From: CAWDNM01 sp964521195
Lineage (GTDB): Bacteria > Actinomycetota > Coriobacteriia > Anaerosomatales > JAAXUF01
Length of the DNA stretch: 64,000 nucleotides
NCBI GenBank assembly: GCA_964521195.1
Contig: CAZFRE010000007.1
Location: 1-64,000, forward strand
Direction: 5' to 3'
Shown: in pieces, positions 45,404 through 53,607 of the stretch
Position numbering within the stretch: position 1 is the stretch's first letter
Layout of the letters: each line of letters opens with the position of its first letter
Notes under the pieces: generated by a model
Databases searched by the model: none
What the model was told of the DNA's origin: nothing
The model's input: only the letters and a program-made list of their open reading frames with translations
Program-made: the position numbers and the translations under genes

Positions 45404-46072
45404 GTGGACGGCACTCTCGTCATCCGGCTGGTCGCGATCGTCGTCTTCGGGTATCTCGCGGGCGGCATCGCGTGGGCGCTCATCATCGGCAAACGGTTCT
45501 ACGGCATCGACGTGCGCGAACACGGCTCCGGCAACCTCGGCGCGACGAACGTGTTCCGCACCTTGGGCGCGAAGGCCGCCATCGCAACGCTCCTACTCGA
45601 TGCCGCGAAGGGAGCGGCCGCGGTGGGGTTCGCGTGGTGGCTGGTGCCGGTGTCCGGCTACGGCGAGTCGGCCCACACCTGGGCTATGGTCTTGGCGACC
45701 ATGTCGGCGATTCTGGGACATTCCTACTCGCCGTACATCGGATTCAAGGGTGGCAAGGGGGTCGCCACGGCCGCGGGTGCGCTGCTCGTGTTCACGCCAT
45801 ATCCATGGCCGTTCCTGCTCGGGACGTTCGTCATCGTCGTGGCGCTCTCGCGGATGGTGTCGCTCGGGTCGGTCATCATCGCCTTCGAGTACCCGTTCCT
45901 GTGCGCGTTCTTCTATCCGGGCAACCGGATCATCCTCGGTTTCGCCGTATTCGCCGCCGGCCTGGTGATATGGCGCCACCGGGCGAACATCGCACGCATC
46001 TGGCGGCGCGAAGAGCCTAAGATATCGTTCAGCGGCCGTGGGGCCGCCACTAAAGAGAGGGGCGACTCCTGA
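45404..46072 (+). CDS. plsY: Acyl-phosphate glycerol-3-phosphate acyltransferase
   Basis: Membrane enzyme that makes lysophosphatidate from acyl phosphate and glycerol-3-phosphate. The 222-residue protein has about five helices and the three family loops: GSGNLGATNVFRTLG, GFKGGKGVATAAG and the WRHRANI region near the end. It is longer than many PlsY at the C-terminus. It lies directly before gpsA, which supplies its substrate, and overlaps it by one codon. Confidence 0.94.
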   Translation: MDGTLVIRLVAIVVFGYLAGGIAWALIIGKRFYGIDVREHGSGNLGATNVFRTLGAKAAIATLLLDAAKGAAAVGFAWWLVPVSGYGESAHTWAMVLATMSAILGHSYSPYIGFKGGKGVATAAGALLVFTPYPWPFLLGTFVIVVALSRMVSLGSVIIAFEYPFLCAFFYPGNRIILGFAVFAAGLVIWRHRANIARIWRREEPKISFSGRGAATKERGDS

Positions 46073-47088
46073 TGCGCATCGCCGTGATCGGTGCAGGCTC
46101 CTGGGGCACTGCGGTATCGTGGCTTCTCGGCGGCAAGGGTCACGAGGTGTCCCTGTGGTCGCGTGAGCCCGAGATCGCCGAGGGCATCAACGCGGACCAC
46201 CGCAACCCGCTCTACCTGCCGGAGGTCGTCCTCTCCGACTCAGTCCGCGCCTCCTCCGACTTCGACCGCGCGCTCGCAGGTGCCGAAGCCGTCGTGATGG
46301 TGACCCCCTCCGTGGGCGTGCGTGAGACCGCCGAGAACATGCGACCGCATCTCGGCTCGGACGTTCCTGTGGTCATCCTCTCCAAGGGAGTCGAGGGCGG
46401 CACGAACCTCTTGATGACGGAGGTGCTCACCGACGTTCTCGGCAACAGGCAGCGCATCGCGGGGCTTTCCGGCCCCAACCACGCCGAGGAGGTCAGCAAG
46501 GGGATTCCCTCGGCCACCGTCGTGGCCGCGTATGAGCCGGCTGTCGGCGAGCTCTTCCAGGACATCTTCATGACGCCCTTCTTCCGCGTGTACACCAATC
46601 CTGACGTCGTGGGCGTGGAGCTGTGCGGCGCGAGCAAGAACGTCGTGGCGATCGCCGCCGGTATGTGTGACGGGCTCGGCTACGGCGACAACACGAAGGC
46701 GACCCTCATGACTCGCGGACTCGCCGAGATGACGCGGCTTGGGCGGCGCCTGGGCGCCAACCCGATGACCTACATGGGCCTCGCCGGCATGGGCGACCTC
46801 ATCGTGACCTGCACGAGCCGCCATTCCCGCAACCGCGGATTCGGCGAGTCCGTCGCCAAGGGCGGATCGCTGCAGGAGTACGTCGACCGCACGCACATGG
46901 TGGTCGAGGGCGCGGTCGCCTGTGTGACCGTCGACGAGCTCGCGACGCGCGAGGGGCTCGAGCTACCCATCACCCGTCAGGTCCGCGCGATACTCTATGA
47001 AGGGCAGCCGGTGGCATCCGCGGAGAAGGCACTGCTCGGCAGGGGAGCCACTGACGAGTTGCACGGTCTCGGACTCGTCGACGACTGA
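46072..47088 (+). CDS. gpsA: Glycerol-3-phosphate dehydrogenase (NAD(P)+)
   Basis: Makes sn-glycerol-3-phosphate from dihydroxyacetone phosphate for phospholipid synthesis. The 338-residue protein has the Rossmann motif GAGSWGTAV near residue 7, SKGVE, SGPNHAEEV, CGASKNVVAIAAGMCDGLG with the catalytic Lys and GDLIVTCTSRHSRNR. It is paired with plsY. Confidence 0.96.
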   Translation: MRIAVIGAGSWGTAVSWLLGGKGHEVSLWSREPEIAEGINADHRNPLYLPEVVLSDSVRASSDFDRALAGAEAVVMVTPSVGVRETAENMRPHLGSDVPVVILSKGVEGGTNLLMTEVLTDVLGNRQRIAGLSGPNHAEEVSKGIPSATVVAAYEPAVGELFQDIFMTPFFRVYTNPDVVGVELCGASKNVVAIAAGMCDGLGYGDNTKATLMTRGLAEMTRLGRRLGANPMTYMGLAGMGDLIVTCTSRHSRNRGFGESVAKGGSLQEYVDRTHMVVEGAVACVTVDELATREGLELPITRQVRAILYEGQPVASAEKALLGRGATDELHGLGLVDD

Positions 47089-47116
47089 CCGCTCACTCCA
47101 CGACCAGGAGGCGCAC

Positions 47117-47827
47117 ATGACCGACCGCATCAGAATCGCACCGTCGATCCTCTCGGCCGACTTCACGCGCCTGGCTGAGGCGGTGGCACTCATCGAAGAC
47201 GGCGGGGCCGATTTCATTCATGTCGACGTGATGGACGGTCACTTCGTGCCCAACCTGACCATCGGACCGCCCGTGGTCGCCGCACTCAAGAAGGTCGCCA
47301 CGAAGCCGCTCGACGTGCACCTGATGATCGACAACGTCGACGCCACCGTGGGCTGGTACCTCGACGCCGGCGCTGACTGGATCACGATTCACGCCGAGGC
47401 GTCGCCTCACATCCATCGAACGCTGAGTGCCATCCGCGGTGCGGGCGCCAAGGCCGGCGTCTCGGTGAACCCGGGAACGCCCGTGGACTCGCTCATCGAG
47501 ATCATCGGGCTCGTCGACATGGTGTTGATCATGAGCGTCAACCCGGGCTTCGGAGGTCAGTCGTTCATCGAGCGCAGCGTCGACAAGGTCGCCGAGGTGC
47601 GCTGGATGTGTGACGAGCTCGGCTTCGACCCGCTCATCCAAGTCGACGGCGGCATCAATCCTCAGACCGCGGCGCTCGTAGCGGCTGCCGGAGCGAACTG
47701 CCTCGTCGCCGGCAACGCCGTGTTCGGTGCACCGGATCCCAAGGCTGCCATCGCCGAGATACGCGCTTCGGCAGAGGCGGCTGCGCGAGCGGCTGCAGCC
47801 CAAGCAACGACGCTCGAAGACGAGTAA
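47117..47827 (+). CDS. rpe: Ribulose-phosphate 3-epimerase
   Basis: Interconverts ribulose-5-phosphate and xylulose-5-phosphate. The 236-residue TIM barrel shows APSILSADFTRLAE, HVDVMDGHFVPNLTIGP, LDVHLMI, VNPGFGGQSFI and QVDGGINPQTA. An extra Ala/Glu-rich helix ends the protein. AGGAGG lies 7 nt upstream of ATG 47117. Its product feeds the ribulose-5-phosphate used by RibBA downstream. Confidence 0.95.
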   Translation: MTDRIRIAPSILSADFTRLAEAVALIEDGGADFIHVDVMDGHFVPNLTIGPPVVAALKKVATKPLDVHLMIDNVDATVGWYLDAGADWITIHAEASPHIHRTLSAIRGAGAKAGVSVNPGTPVDSLIEIIGLVDMVLIMSVNPGFGGQSFIERSVDKVAEVRWMCDELGFDPLIQVDGGINPQTAALVAAAGANCLVAGNAVFGAPDPKAAIAEIRASAEAAARAAAAQATTLEDE

Positions 47828-47884
47828 CGGGGACCCGGGCAGCCGGCGGCCGTGGGCGCTCACTGGCGTCCGTATGCCGCAACC

Positions 47885-47893
47885 TGCTAGGAT
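47885..47893 (+). promoter_or_regulatory. Extended -10 promoter of the riboflavin operon
   Basis: TGC-TAGGAT fits an extended -10 element. A start 7-8 nt downstream would fall at about 47901, exactly where the riboswitch P1 helix begins. No good -35 hexamer is visible, which is usual for extended -10 promoters. Confidence 0.45.
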
Positions 47894-47900
47894 ATGCACG

Positions 47901-48016
47901 CTTTCTTCAGGGCGGGGTGAGATTCCCCACCGGCGGTGATAGCCCGCGAACCCCGACAGGGGCCGACTCGGTGAGATTCCGAGGCCGACGGTTACAGTCC
48001 GGATGGGAGAAGGAAG
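47901..48016 (+). ncRNA. FMN riboswitch (RFN element)
   Basis: The conserved RFN core is present: TTCAGGGCGGGGTGA, ATTCCCCACCGGCGGT, AGCCCGCGA, CGGTGAGATTCCGAGGCCGAC and ACAGTCCGGATGGGAGAAGG. The closing P1 helix pairs 47901-47908 with 48009-48016, and the 3' P1 strand contains the ribD Shine-Dalgarno AAGGAAGG. Ligand-bound P1 would therefore directly hide the ribosome site. It precedes the rib operon at the usual position. Confidence 0.95.
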
Positions 48017-48025
48017 GTCGCATCA

Positions 48026-49150
48026 GTGCGTCTGTTCTCAGACGTCGCATCCCGGGTCGATGACCCGCACTTGAGGCGCGCGTTCTCGCTTGCTGTATCG
48101 GCGCGCGGCCGGACGTGGCCAAACCCCACTGTCGGTTGCGTGATCGTCAGTGACGGTCGCGTGGTAGGCGAGGGCCATCATCCGCGTGCCGGTCAACCGC
48201 ACGCCGAGGTATTCGCGCTGGCCGCGGCCGGCGAGCGTGCTCGGGGGGCGACGGCGTTCGTGACGCTTGAACCTTGCGCGCACCATGGCAAGACCCCTCC
48301 GTGCACACGCGCCCTGATCGCGGCAGGCGTCGGCCGTGTGATCATCGGGATGCGCGACCCCAACCGGGACGCAGCCGGCGGAGCTGCCATTCTGTCCGCC
48401 GCCGGCATCGAGGTCGACTTCGCCCCGGACGATGGGCCATTCGCACAACTCAACGCCGGGTGGCTGAAACGTCTGGCCACTGGCCTGCCGCGTGCCGTCG
48501 TGAAGTGCGGCCTGTCCCTCGACGGTCGACCGGGCTTCTCGGCCGGTGAGCGTGCGGCGATCACGGGAAGTTGCGGCCTTGAGGTCACTCGACGTCTGCG
48601 CGAGGTTGCCGATGCCGTGCTTGTCTCGGCGAGTACCGTCAAGGCCGACGACCCGGCCCTGACGGTCCGGGACGGCGACGGGGTGCTCGGCGAGCATCAG
48701 CCTCTGCGCGTCGTGCTCGTGCGAGACACGCTGCCGCCTCTCGACGCCCGCCTGTTCACCGACGGGGCGGCTCCGACGTTGGCGCTCGTCGCGGACTCGG
48801 CGGACGGTGCGTGGCGCGCAGCACTGCCGGACCACGTCTCCGTTGCCGAGTACGCCGCCGCCGACGGGCTTGCGGGTGCGCTGAGGGCACTCGGGACTCA
48901 TGGGGTCGGTGACGTACTCATCGAACCCGGACCGCGACTGTTCTCGGCGCTGTGGTTCGAGGATCTCGTCGACGAGCTCGTCACCGTCACCGCAGGCGGC
49001 ATGGCCGGAGCGGGCATGGACCTGTACGTGGGTACACCGGACCGGAGCCGGGATTCGCTTGTGCACAGGTTCTCGCCGAGCGAAGCGGGTATCGTTGGGG
49101 ATGTGTCGGTCACCGTGTGGAACCGCTTGGCCGGTTTCGACGATCAGTAG
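48026..49150 (+). CDS. ribD: Bifunctional diaminohydroxyphosphoribosylaminopyrimidine deaminase / 5-amino-6-(5-phosphoribosylamino)uracil reductase
   Basis: Second and third steps of riboflavin synthesis. The deaminase domain (about 1-150) has the zinc motif HAEVFAL and EPCAHHGKTPPC. The reductase domain (about 150-370) has VVKCGLSLDGRPG and the late GVGDVLIEPGPRLFSALW. Length 374. The start is GTG 48026, about 9 nt after the Shine-Dalgarno embedded in the FMN riboswitch, so expression should fall when FMN is high. Confidence 0.95.
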   Translation: MRLFSDVASRVDDPHLRRAFSLAVSARGRTWPNPTVGCVIVSDGRVVGEGHHPRAGQPHAEVFALAAAGERARGATAFVTLEPCAHHGKTPPCTRALIAAGVGRVIIGMRDPNRDAAGGAAILSAAGIEVDFAPDDGPFAQLNAGWLKRLATGLPRAVVKCGLSLDGRPGFSAGERAAITGSCGLEVTRRLREVADAVLVSASTVKADDPALTVRDGDGVLGEHQPLRVVLVRDTLPPLDARLFTDGAAPTLALVADSADGAWRAALPDHVSVAEYAAADGLAGALRALGTHGVGDVLIEPGPRLFSALWFEDLVDELVTVTAGGMAGAGMDLYVGTPDRSRDSLVHRFSPSEAGIVGDVSVTVWNRLAGFDDQ

Positions 49151-49165
49151 GAGAGGAACACCCGG

Positions 49166-49837
49166 ATGTTCACAGGACTCATCGAATCCCAAGGCATCGT
49201 GATGCGCTCCGACCGCGTGTCGGGGGGCGCGCAGCTCGAGATCTACGCGCCCGAGTTCGGCCGAGACATGGCTCTCGGAGACTCGGTGGCCGTGGACGGC
49301 GCCTGTCTCACCATCGCCAACTTCGCGCGGGGGGCTTTCGTGGCCGACGTCAGCGAGGAGACGCTCTCGAAGACCACGCTTGCCGGGGCGCGCCAAGGCA
49401 CGAAGGTCAACCTTGAGCGCGCGTTGCGCATGTCCGATCGCCTCGGCGGTCACATGGTCACGGGGCACGTGGACGGGATGGGTCGCCTTTTGCTGCGCCA
49501 CCCCGCAGGCAACTCGACCATCTACCAGTTCCAAGTGCCCGCCGCCCTCATGGAGTATGTGATCCCCAAGGGTTCCATCGCCGTCGACGGGATCTCGCTC
49601 ACGGTCGCGCAGATCCGGGGCGAGAGCTTCGCAGCAGCCGTCGTACCGCATACCGAGTCTGCAACGACCCTCAAGGACAAGCCCATCGGCTCCGCGGTGA
49701 ATGTCGAGATCGACGTGATGGCCAAGTACGTCAAGCGTTTCGTCGATCTCTACGTCAACACCGGTGAGTCGGTCGAGGGCGTATCCAAGCGAGGTCTCGG
49801 CGACATGTTGCGCGAGTTCGCGGAGGGTGGCCGATGA
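49166..49837 (+). CDS. ribE: Riboflavin synthase alpha subunit
   Basis: Dismutates two lumazines to riboflavin. The duplicated lumazine-binding domains are seen as MFTGLIESQG at the start with VAVDGACLTI, and a second copy with GHMVTGHVDG and IAVDGISLTVA. Length 223. It overlaps ribBA by 4 nt. Confidence 0.95.
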   Translation: MFTGLIESQGIVMRSDRVSGGAQLEIYAPEFGRDMALGDSVAVDGACLTIANFARGAFVADVSEETLSKTTLAGARQGTKVNLERALRMSDRLGGHMVTGHVDGMGRLLLRHPAGNSTIYQFQVPAALMEYVIPKGSIAVDGISLTVAQIRGESFAAAVVPHTESATTLKDKPIGSAVNVEIDVMAKYVKRFVDLYVNTGESVEGVSKRGLGDMLREFAEGGR

Positions 49838-51093
49838 ACGCCGCCGGTTCCCACGCACCGTTCGCTTCCATCGAGGACGCGATCGAGGAGATCCGCGCCG
49901 GCCGGATGCTCGTCGTGGTCGATGATGAGGACCGCGAGAACGAGGGGGACCTCGTCATGGCCGCCGAGATGGTCACCCCCGAGGCCATCAACTTCATGGC
50001 GCGGCACGGGCGTGGACTCATCTGTATGCCACTGACCGGCGTGCGGCTCGCCGAGCTCGGTATCCCGCCGATGGCCGATGAGAACACCTCCGAGCAGGGC
50101 ACCGCATTCCACTGCTCCATCGGCGCGAAGGGCAAGATCACGACCGGTATCTCGGCCGCGGACCGCGCGGTCACCATCGCGACGGCGGTGGCACCGGATA
50201 CCCTGCCCGAGGACATCTCGATGCCCGGGCACGTGTTCCCGCTGCAGGCACGCCCCGGCGGGGTCCTCGAGCGCGCGGGGCACACCGAGGCCGCCGTCGA
50301 CCTGGCACGCCTCGCAGGTCTCACGCCGGCCGGTGTCATCTGCGAGATCATGAACGAAGACGGCACCATGGCACGGCGGCCACAGCTTGAGGAGTTCGCC
50401 GCGACTCATGGACTGAAGATGATCACCGTCGCCGATCTCATACGATTCCGGCGCCGCACCGAGCGACTCGTCGAGCGCGAGTCCGTCGTTCATCTCCCCA
50501 CGCGATTCGGTGAGTTCACCGGCTACGGCTACCGCAGCCTTGTCGACGACCGGACACACATGGCCCTGGTGGTGGGGGACGTGAGCGGTCACGATGACGT
50601 GCTCGTACGCGTGCATTCGGAGTGCCTGACCGGCGATGTCTTCCACTCGCTTCGCTGTGACTGCGGCGCGCAGCTCGAAGAGGCCATGCACCGGGTCCAG
50701 GACGAGGGACGGGGCGTCATCCTCTACATCGTGGGACACGAGGGACGCGGCATCGGCCTTGCGAACAAGCTCAAGGCCTACGAGCTTCAGGAGCGCGGCG
50801 CAGACACCGTTGAGGCGAACGAGGCCCTCGGCTTCCCGGCAGACCTGCGCGACTACGGCATCGGTGCACAGATCCTGTGCGACCTGGGCCTCCATTCCAT
50901 CCGACTGCTCACAAACAACCCGCGCAAGATCGTCGGTCTCGAGGGCTACGGGCTCGATGTCACCGAGCAGGTCCCGCTCGAAGTCCCCTCATGCGAGACG
51001 AACATCAAGTACCTGACCACCAAGAAGGAGAAGCTGGCGCACACGCTTTCACTGACCGAGAGCGCGCCTCTAGACGAAGGGAACGCTTCATGA
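49834..51093 (+). CDS. ribBA: Bifunctional 3,4-dihydroxy-2-butanone-4-phosphate synthase / GTP cyclohydrolase II
   Basis: Provides both branch precursors of riboflavin. The N-terminal DHBP synthase (about 1-210) has DDEDRENEGDLV, FMARHGRGLICMPL and the HTEAAVDLARLAG motif. The C-terminal GTP cyclohydrolase II (about 215-400) has the zinc ligands in SECLTGDVFHSLRCDCGAQL and GHEGRGIGLANKLKAY. Length 419. Stop and start overlap ribH as ATGA. Confidence 0.96.
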   Translation: MNAAGSHAPFASIEDAIEEIRAGRMLVVVDDEDRENEGDLVMAAEMVTPEAINFMARHGRGLICMPLTGVRLAELGIPPMADENTSEQGTAFHCSIGAKGKITTGISAADRAVTIATAVAPDTLPEDISMPGHVFPLQARPGGVLERAGHTEAAVDLARLAGLTPAGVICEIMNEDGTMARRPQLEEFAATHGLKMITVADLIRFRRRTERLVERESVVHLPTRFGEFTGYGYRSLVDDRTHMALVVGDVSGHDDVLVRVHSECLTGDVFHSLRCDCGAQLEEAMHRVQDEGRGVILYIVGHEGRGIGLANKLKAYELQERGADTVEANEALGFPADLRDYGIGAQILCDLGLHSIRLLTNNPRKIVGLEGYGLDVTEQVPLEVPSCETNIKYLTTKKEKLAHTLSLTESAPLDEGNAS

Positions 51094-51557
51094 GTACGTA
51101 CGAAGGACACCTGATCGGCACGGGTCTGAAGGTCGCGATCGTCGTAGCGCGCTTCAACGAACTGCTCTCGGGCCGACTGCTCTCCGGCGCGCAAGACGGC
51201 TTCGTTCGCCACGGTGTCGCCGCCGAGGACATCGACGTAGCCTGGGTCCCGGGCGCCTTCGAGATCCCGCTTGTCGCCGGTAAGCTCGCAGCCTCTGGCC
51301 GCTACGATGCGGTGGTCGCGCTGGGCGTCGTGATCCGGGGAGGCACGCCTCACTTCGAGTACGTGTCGGCCGAGGTCAGCAAGGGCGTCGCGAAGATCTC
51401 GCTCGACACAGGGGTTCCGGTGCTCTTCGGCGTCATCACCGCCGATACCATCGACCAGGCCGTCGAGCGTGCGGGCACCAAGATGGGGAACAAGGGCTGG
51501 GAGGCCGCACTCGCCGCGGTCGAGATGGCCAATCTCGCCAAGTCGCTCGACGCGTAG
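51090..51557 (+). CDS. ribH: 6,7-dimethyl-8-ribityllumazine synthase
   Basis: Penultimate riboflavin step, forming icosahedral or pentameric assemblies. The 155-residue protein has VARFNELLSGRLLSGA, WVPGAFEIPLVAGKLA, ALGVVIRGGTPHFEYV with the conserved His, and GTKMGNKGWEAAL. GAAGGGA precedes ATG 51090. Last gene of the riboswitch-controlled operon; a hairpin terminator follows. Confidence 0.96.
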   Translation: MSTYEGHLIGTGLKVAIVVARFNELLSGRLLSGAQDGFVRHGVAAEDIDVAWVPGAFEIPLVAGKLAASGRYDAVVALGVVIRGGTPHFEYVSAEVSKGVAKISLDTGVPVLFGVITADTIDQAVERAGTKMGNKGWEAALAAVEMANLAKSLDA

Positions 51558-51577
51558 CACCCCTTCACAACACAGCG

Positions 51578-51611
51578 GAGCCCCGGTCGCGACGTATCGC
51601 GGTCGGGGCTC
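51578..51611 (+). terminator. Hairpin terminator of the riboflavin operon
   Basis: GAGCCCCG (51578-51585) and CGGGGCTC (51604-51611) form an 8-bp outer stem, with an inner CGCGA/TCGCG stem and CGTA loop. A weak T-containing run (TACGCTTTC) follows. It lies about 20 nt after ribH. Confidence 0.6.
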
Positions 51612-51790
51612 TACGCTTTCGGGTTCAGTGGGCTCTCGCCACCCCGTGGCTGTCAACCGTGGACCCGGTTCCCCGCATAGGCGCGTCGTTTCCGGCGCGT
51701 CCCCTCGTGAGGCGGGTGCTCATCTTAGCCGCAGCGCGCTCGGCAACACAATCGGACAGGTGTTCTATTTGACGGACGGACGCAGCTTCA

Positions 51791-51835
51791 GTCCGAACGG
51801 CGGTGACCGAATGCCCGGCGGGCTCGGGTTCGGAC
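51791..51835. repeat. Imperfect 45-nt palindrome upstream of the Rrf2 promoter
   Basis: GTCCGAAC (51791-51798) pairs with GTTCGGAC (51828-51835). Inside, CCGA/TCGG and GCCC/GGGC continue the stem after an 8-nt one-sided bulge. There is no T-run on either side. The rest of the 51612-51857 interval shows nothing I can interpret. Confidence 0.4.
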
Positions 51836-51857
51836 CGAATGGTTTGCTATGCACCTG

Positions 51858-51885
51858 TTGACAGCGTTGCGACGGCGGGTATGAT
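51858..51885 (+). promoter_or_regulatory. Promoter of the Rrf2-iscS-iscU operon
   Basis: A consensus TTGACA (51858-51863) and TATGAT (51880-51885) with a 16-nt spacer. The predicted start near 51893 coincides with the palindrome at 51894-51906, so a bound regulator there would block initiation. Confidence 0.75.
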
Positions 51886-51893
51886 GCAATCAT

Positions 51894-51906
51894 TACTGAA
51901 ACAGTA
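51894..51906 (+). promoter_or_regulatory. Candidate Rrf2/IscR operator
   Basis: TACTG-AAA-CAGTA is a perfect inverted repeat at the predicted transcription start of the Rrf2-regulator operon. Autoregulation by the encoded Rrf2 protein is inferred from position; no close match to a characterised IscR site is claimed. Confidence 0.45.
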
Positions 51907-51929
51907 GGGATTGAATGGAGGCGGCGCCG

Positions 51930-52361
51930 GTGCGACTGACCGCAAAGAGCGAGTACGGCGTCCTCGCATCTATCGATCTCGCCTGCAACTACGGCGAAGG
52001 TCCCGTCAGCGCTCGTGAGATCGCCGAGCGCCGTTCGATTCCGCCGCGATTCCTGGAGCAGCTCTTCGTGGCTCTTCGCCGTGCCGGCATCGTGAGTGCC
52101 GTGCGCGGCGCAAAGGGCGGGTTCGTACTCACGAGGGATCCCGCCGAGATCACGGTTCTCGACGTCGTAGAGGCGCTTGAGGGACCCCTGCAAGCCAGCG
52201 TGTGCGACAGCGGCAGGGAGTCCGGATGCGTCAAGAGCGGCAGCTGTGCGGCGGCTCCCGTGTGGGCCCGTGCGACCGCGGCGCTCAAGGACGTGTTCGC
52301 ATCGACGACGCTTGCTTCACTCGCGGGTACACAAGACACGTTCGACCGGCGTGACACCTGA
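51930..52361 (+). CDS. Rrf2 family iron-sulfur-type transcriptional regulator (IscR-like)
   Basis: DNA-binding regulator of about 143 residues. It starts VRLTAKSEYGVLASIDLA, followed by the winged helix SAREIAERRSIPPRFLEQLFVALRRAGIV and VRGAKGGFVL wing. Three cysteines spaced C-x7-C-x5-C (near residues 90-105) are placed like the [Fe-S] ligands of IscR and NsrR. GTG 51930, with GGAGG 7 nt upstream, gives the usual family N-terminus; ATG 51915 would add five residues. It heads an operon with a cysteine desulfurase and an IscU-like scaffold, so it probably senses Fe-S supply. Confidence 0.88.
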   Translation: MRLTAKSEYGVLASIDLACNYGEGPVSAREIAERRSIPPRFLEQLFVALRRAGIVSAVRGAKGGFVLTRDPAEITVLDVVEALEGPLQASVCDSGRESGCVKSGSCAAAPVWARATAALKDVFASTTLASLAGTQDTFDRRDT

Positions 52362-52383
52362 CGGACAGGGGAGACGAGAGATC

Positions 52384-53562
52384 ATGACCACGTACTTCGA
52401 CTACGCCGCTACGACGCCCGTCGACGAGCGAGTGCTCGAGGCGATGCTGCCCTACTTCTCCGAGAAGTTCGGCAACGCGAACTCGCTGTATGCGCTTGGC
52501 CGAGAGGCGTACCGCGCGGTGGAAAGCGCGCGGGAGTCCGTGGCGAAGAGCATCAACGCCGAGCGCCCCGACGAGATCATCTTCACCGCCGGCGGCACGG
52601 AGGGTGACAACGCCGTGTTGTACGGCATCATGACCAAGCTCGCGCCGGAGGGCGGCGCCCATCTGATCGTCTCGGCGTTCGAGCACCACGCGATCCTCGA
52701 GCCCGCGGAGTGGCTCGCGAAGCAGGGCTACGAACTCACGGTCCTCAAGCCTCGCGAAGACGGGCACATCCACCCCGAGGACCTGCGTGCGGCGCTGCAG
52801 CCGAACACGAAGCTCGTCTCCATCATGCATGCGAACAACGAGATCGGCACGATCAACCCGATCAAGGAGCTCGCCGCAGTCGCACATGAGGGTGGCGCAC
52901 TCTTCCACACAGACGCCGCGCAGACGCTCGGCAAGATCGGATTCGACGTGCAGGAACTCGGTATCGATGCCGCGTCGTTCTCGAGTCACAAGATCTACGG
53001 CCCGAAGGGTTTCGGAGCCATCTACCTCAAGAAGCGCACGCCGTTCAACGCCTATCTGCGCGGCGGAGGCCAGGAGTTCAAGAAGCGCAGCGGCACGCAG
53101 AACACGCCCGGTGCCATCGGCTTCGCGAAGGCCCTTGAGATCATGGTCGCCGAGCAGGCCGAGGAGTCCGCACGCCTCACCGCGTTGCGCGACAAGGTGA
53201 TCGACGGTGTCACGTCCGCGCTCGAGAACACCGAGGCCACCACCCTCGTGGAACCGCGGCTACCGCACATCGCGTCGCTGCTCATCAAGGGCGTCGAGGG
53301 CGAGGCCATGCTGCTGCAGCTCGACAACAAGGGCATCTCTGTGTCGACCGGCTCGGCGTGCTCGTCGGGCTCGCTGGAGCCGAGTCACGTGCTACTTTCC
53401 ATCGGCTGCCCGCCGGAGATCGCTCACGGATCGCTCCGCATCTCGCTTGGGCGGTTCACGACCGAAGAGGACGTCGACTACTTCCTCGAGGTCTTCCCGC
53501 CCATCGTAGAGCGGCTACGCGCAATGTCGCCCGTGTATCAGAAGATGTTCGGCTCCAAGTAG
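52384..53562 (+). CDS. iscS: Cysteine desulfurase (IscS/NifS family)
   Basis: PLP enzyme that mobilises sulfur from cysteine for Fe-S clusters and for thiolation of tRNA by MnmA nearby. The 392-residue protein has YFDYAATTPVDERVLEAM, FTAGGTEGDNAVL, HANNEIGTINPI, the PLP Lys in FSSHKIYGPKG and the catalytic-loop Cys in STGSACSSGS. ATG 52384 follows AGGGGAGACGAGAG. It lies between the Rrf2 gene and iscU. Confidence 0.94.
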   Translation: MTTYFDYAATTPVDERVLEAMLPYFSEKFGNANSLYALGREAYRAVESARESVAKSINAERPDEIIFTAGGTEGDNAVLYGIMTKLAPEGGAHLIVSAFEHHAILEPAEWLAKQGYELTVLKPREDGHIHPEDLRAALQPNTKLVSIMHANNEIGTINPIKELAAVAHEGGALFHTDAAQTLGKIGFDVQELGIDAASFSSHKIYGPKGFGAIYLKKRTPFNAYLRGGGQEFKKRSGTQNTPGAIGFAKALEIMVAEQAEESARLTALRDKVIDGVTSALENTEATTLVEPRLPHIASLLIKGVEGEAMLLQLDNKGISVSTGSACSSGSLEPSHVLLSIGCPPEIAHGSLRISLGRFTTEEDVDYFLEVFPPIVERLRAMSPVYQKMFGSK

Positions 53563-53607
53563 CCGCCTGACCGCCCAACGACCATCCCGCCCCGTAAGGA
53601 GATCACC

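Noticed and set aside
48038..49858. Very long minus-strand open frame opposite ribD and ribE
   Set aside because: It encodes no recognisable motif and lies opposite two clear riboflavin genes. In high-GC DNA long antisense frames arise from codon bias. The same applies to the long frames opposite der (44093-45523) and aroA/cmk.
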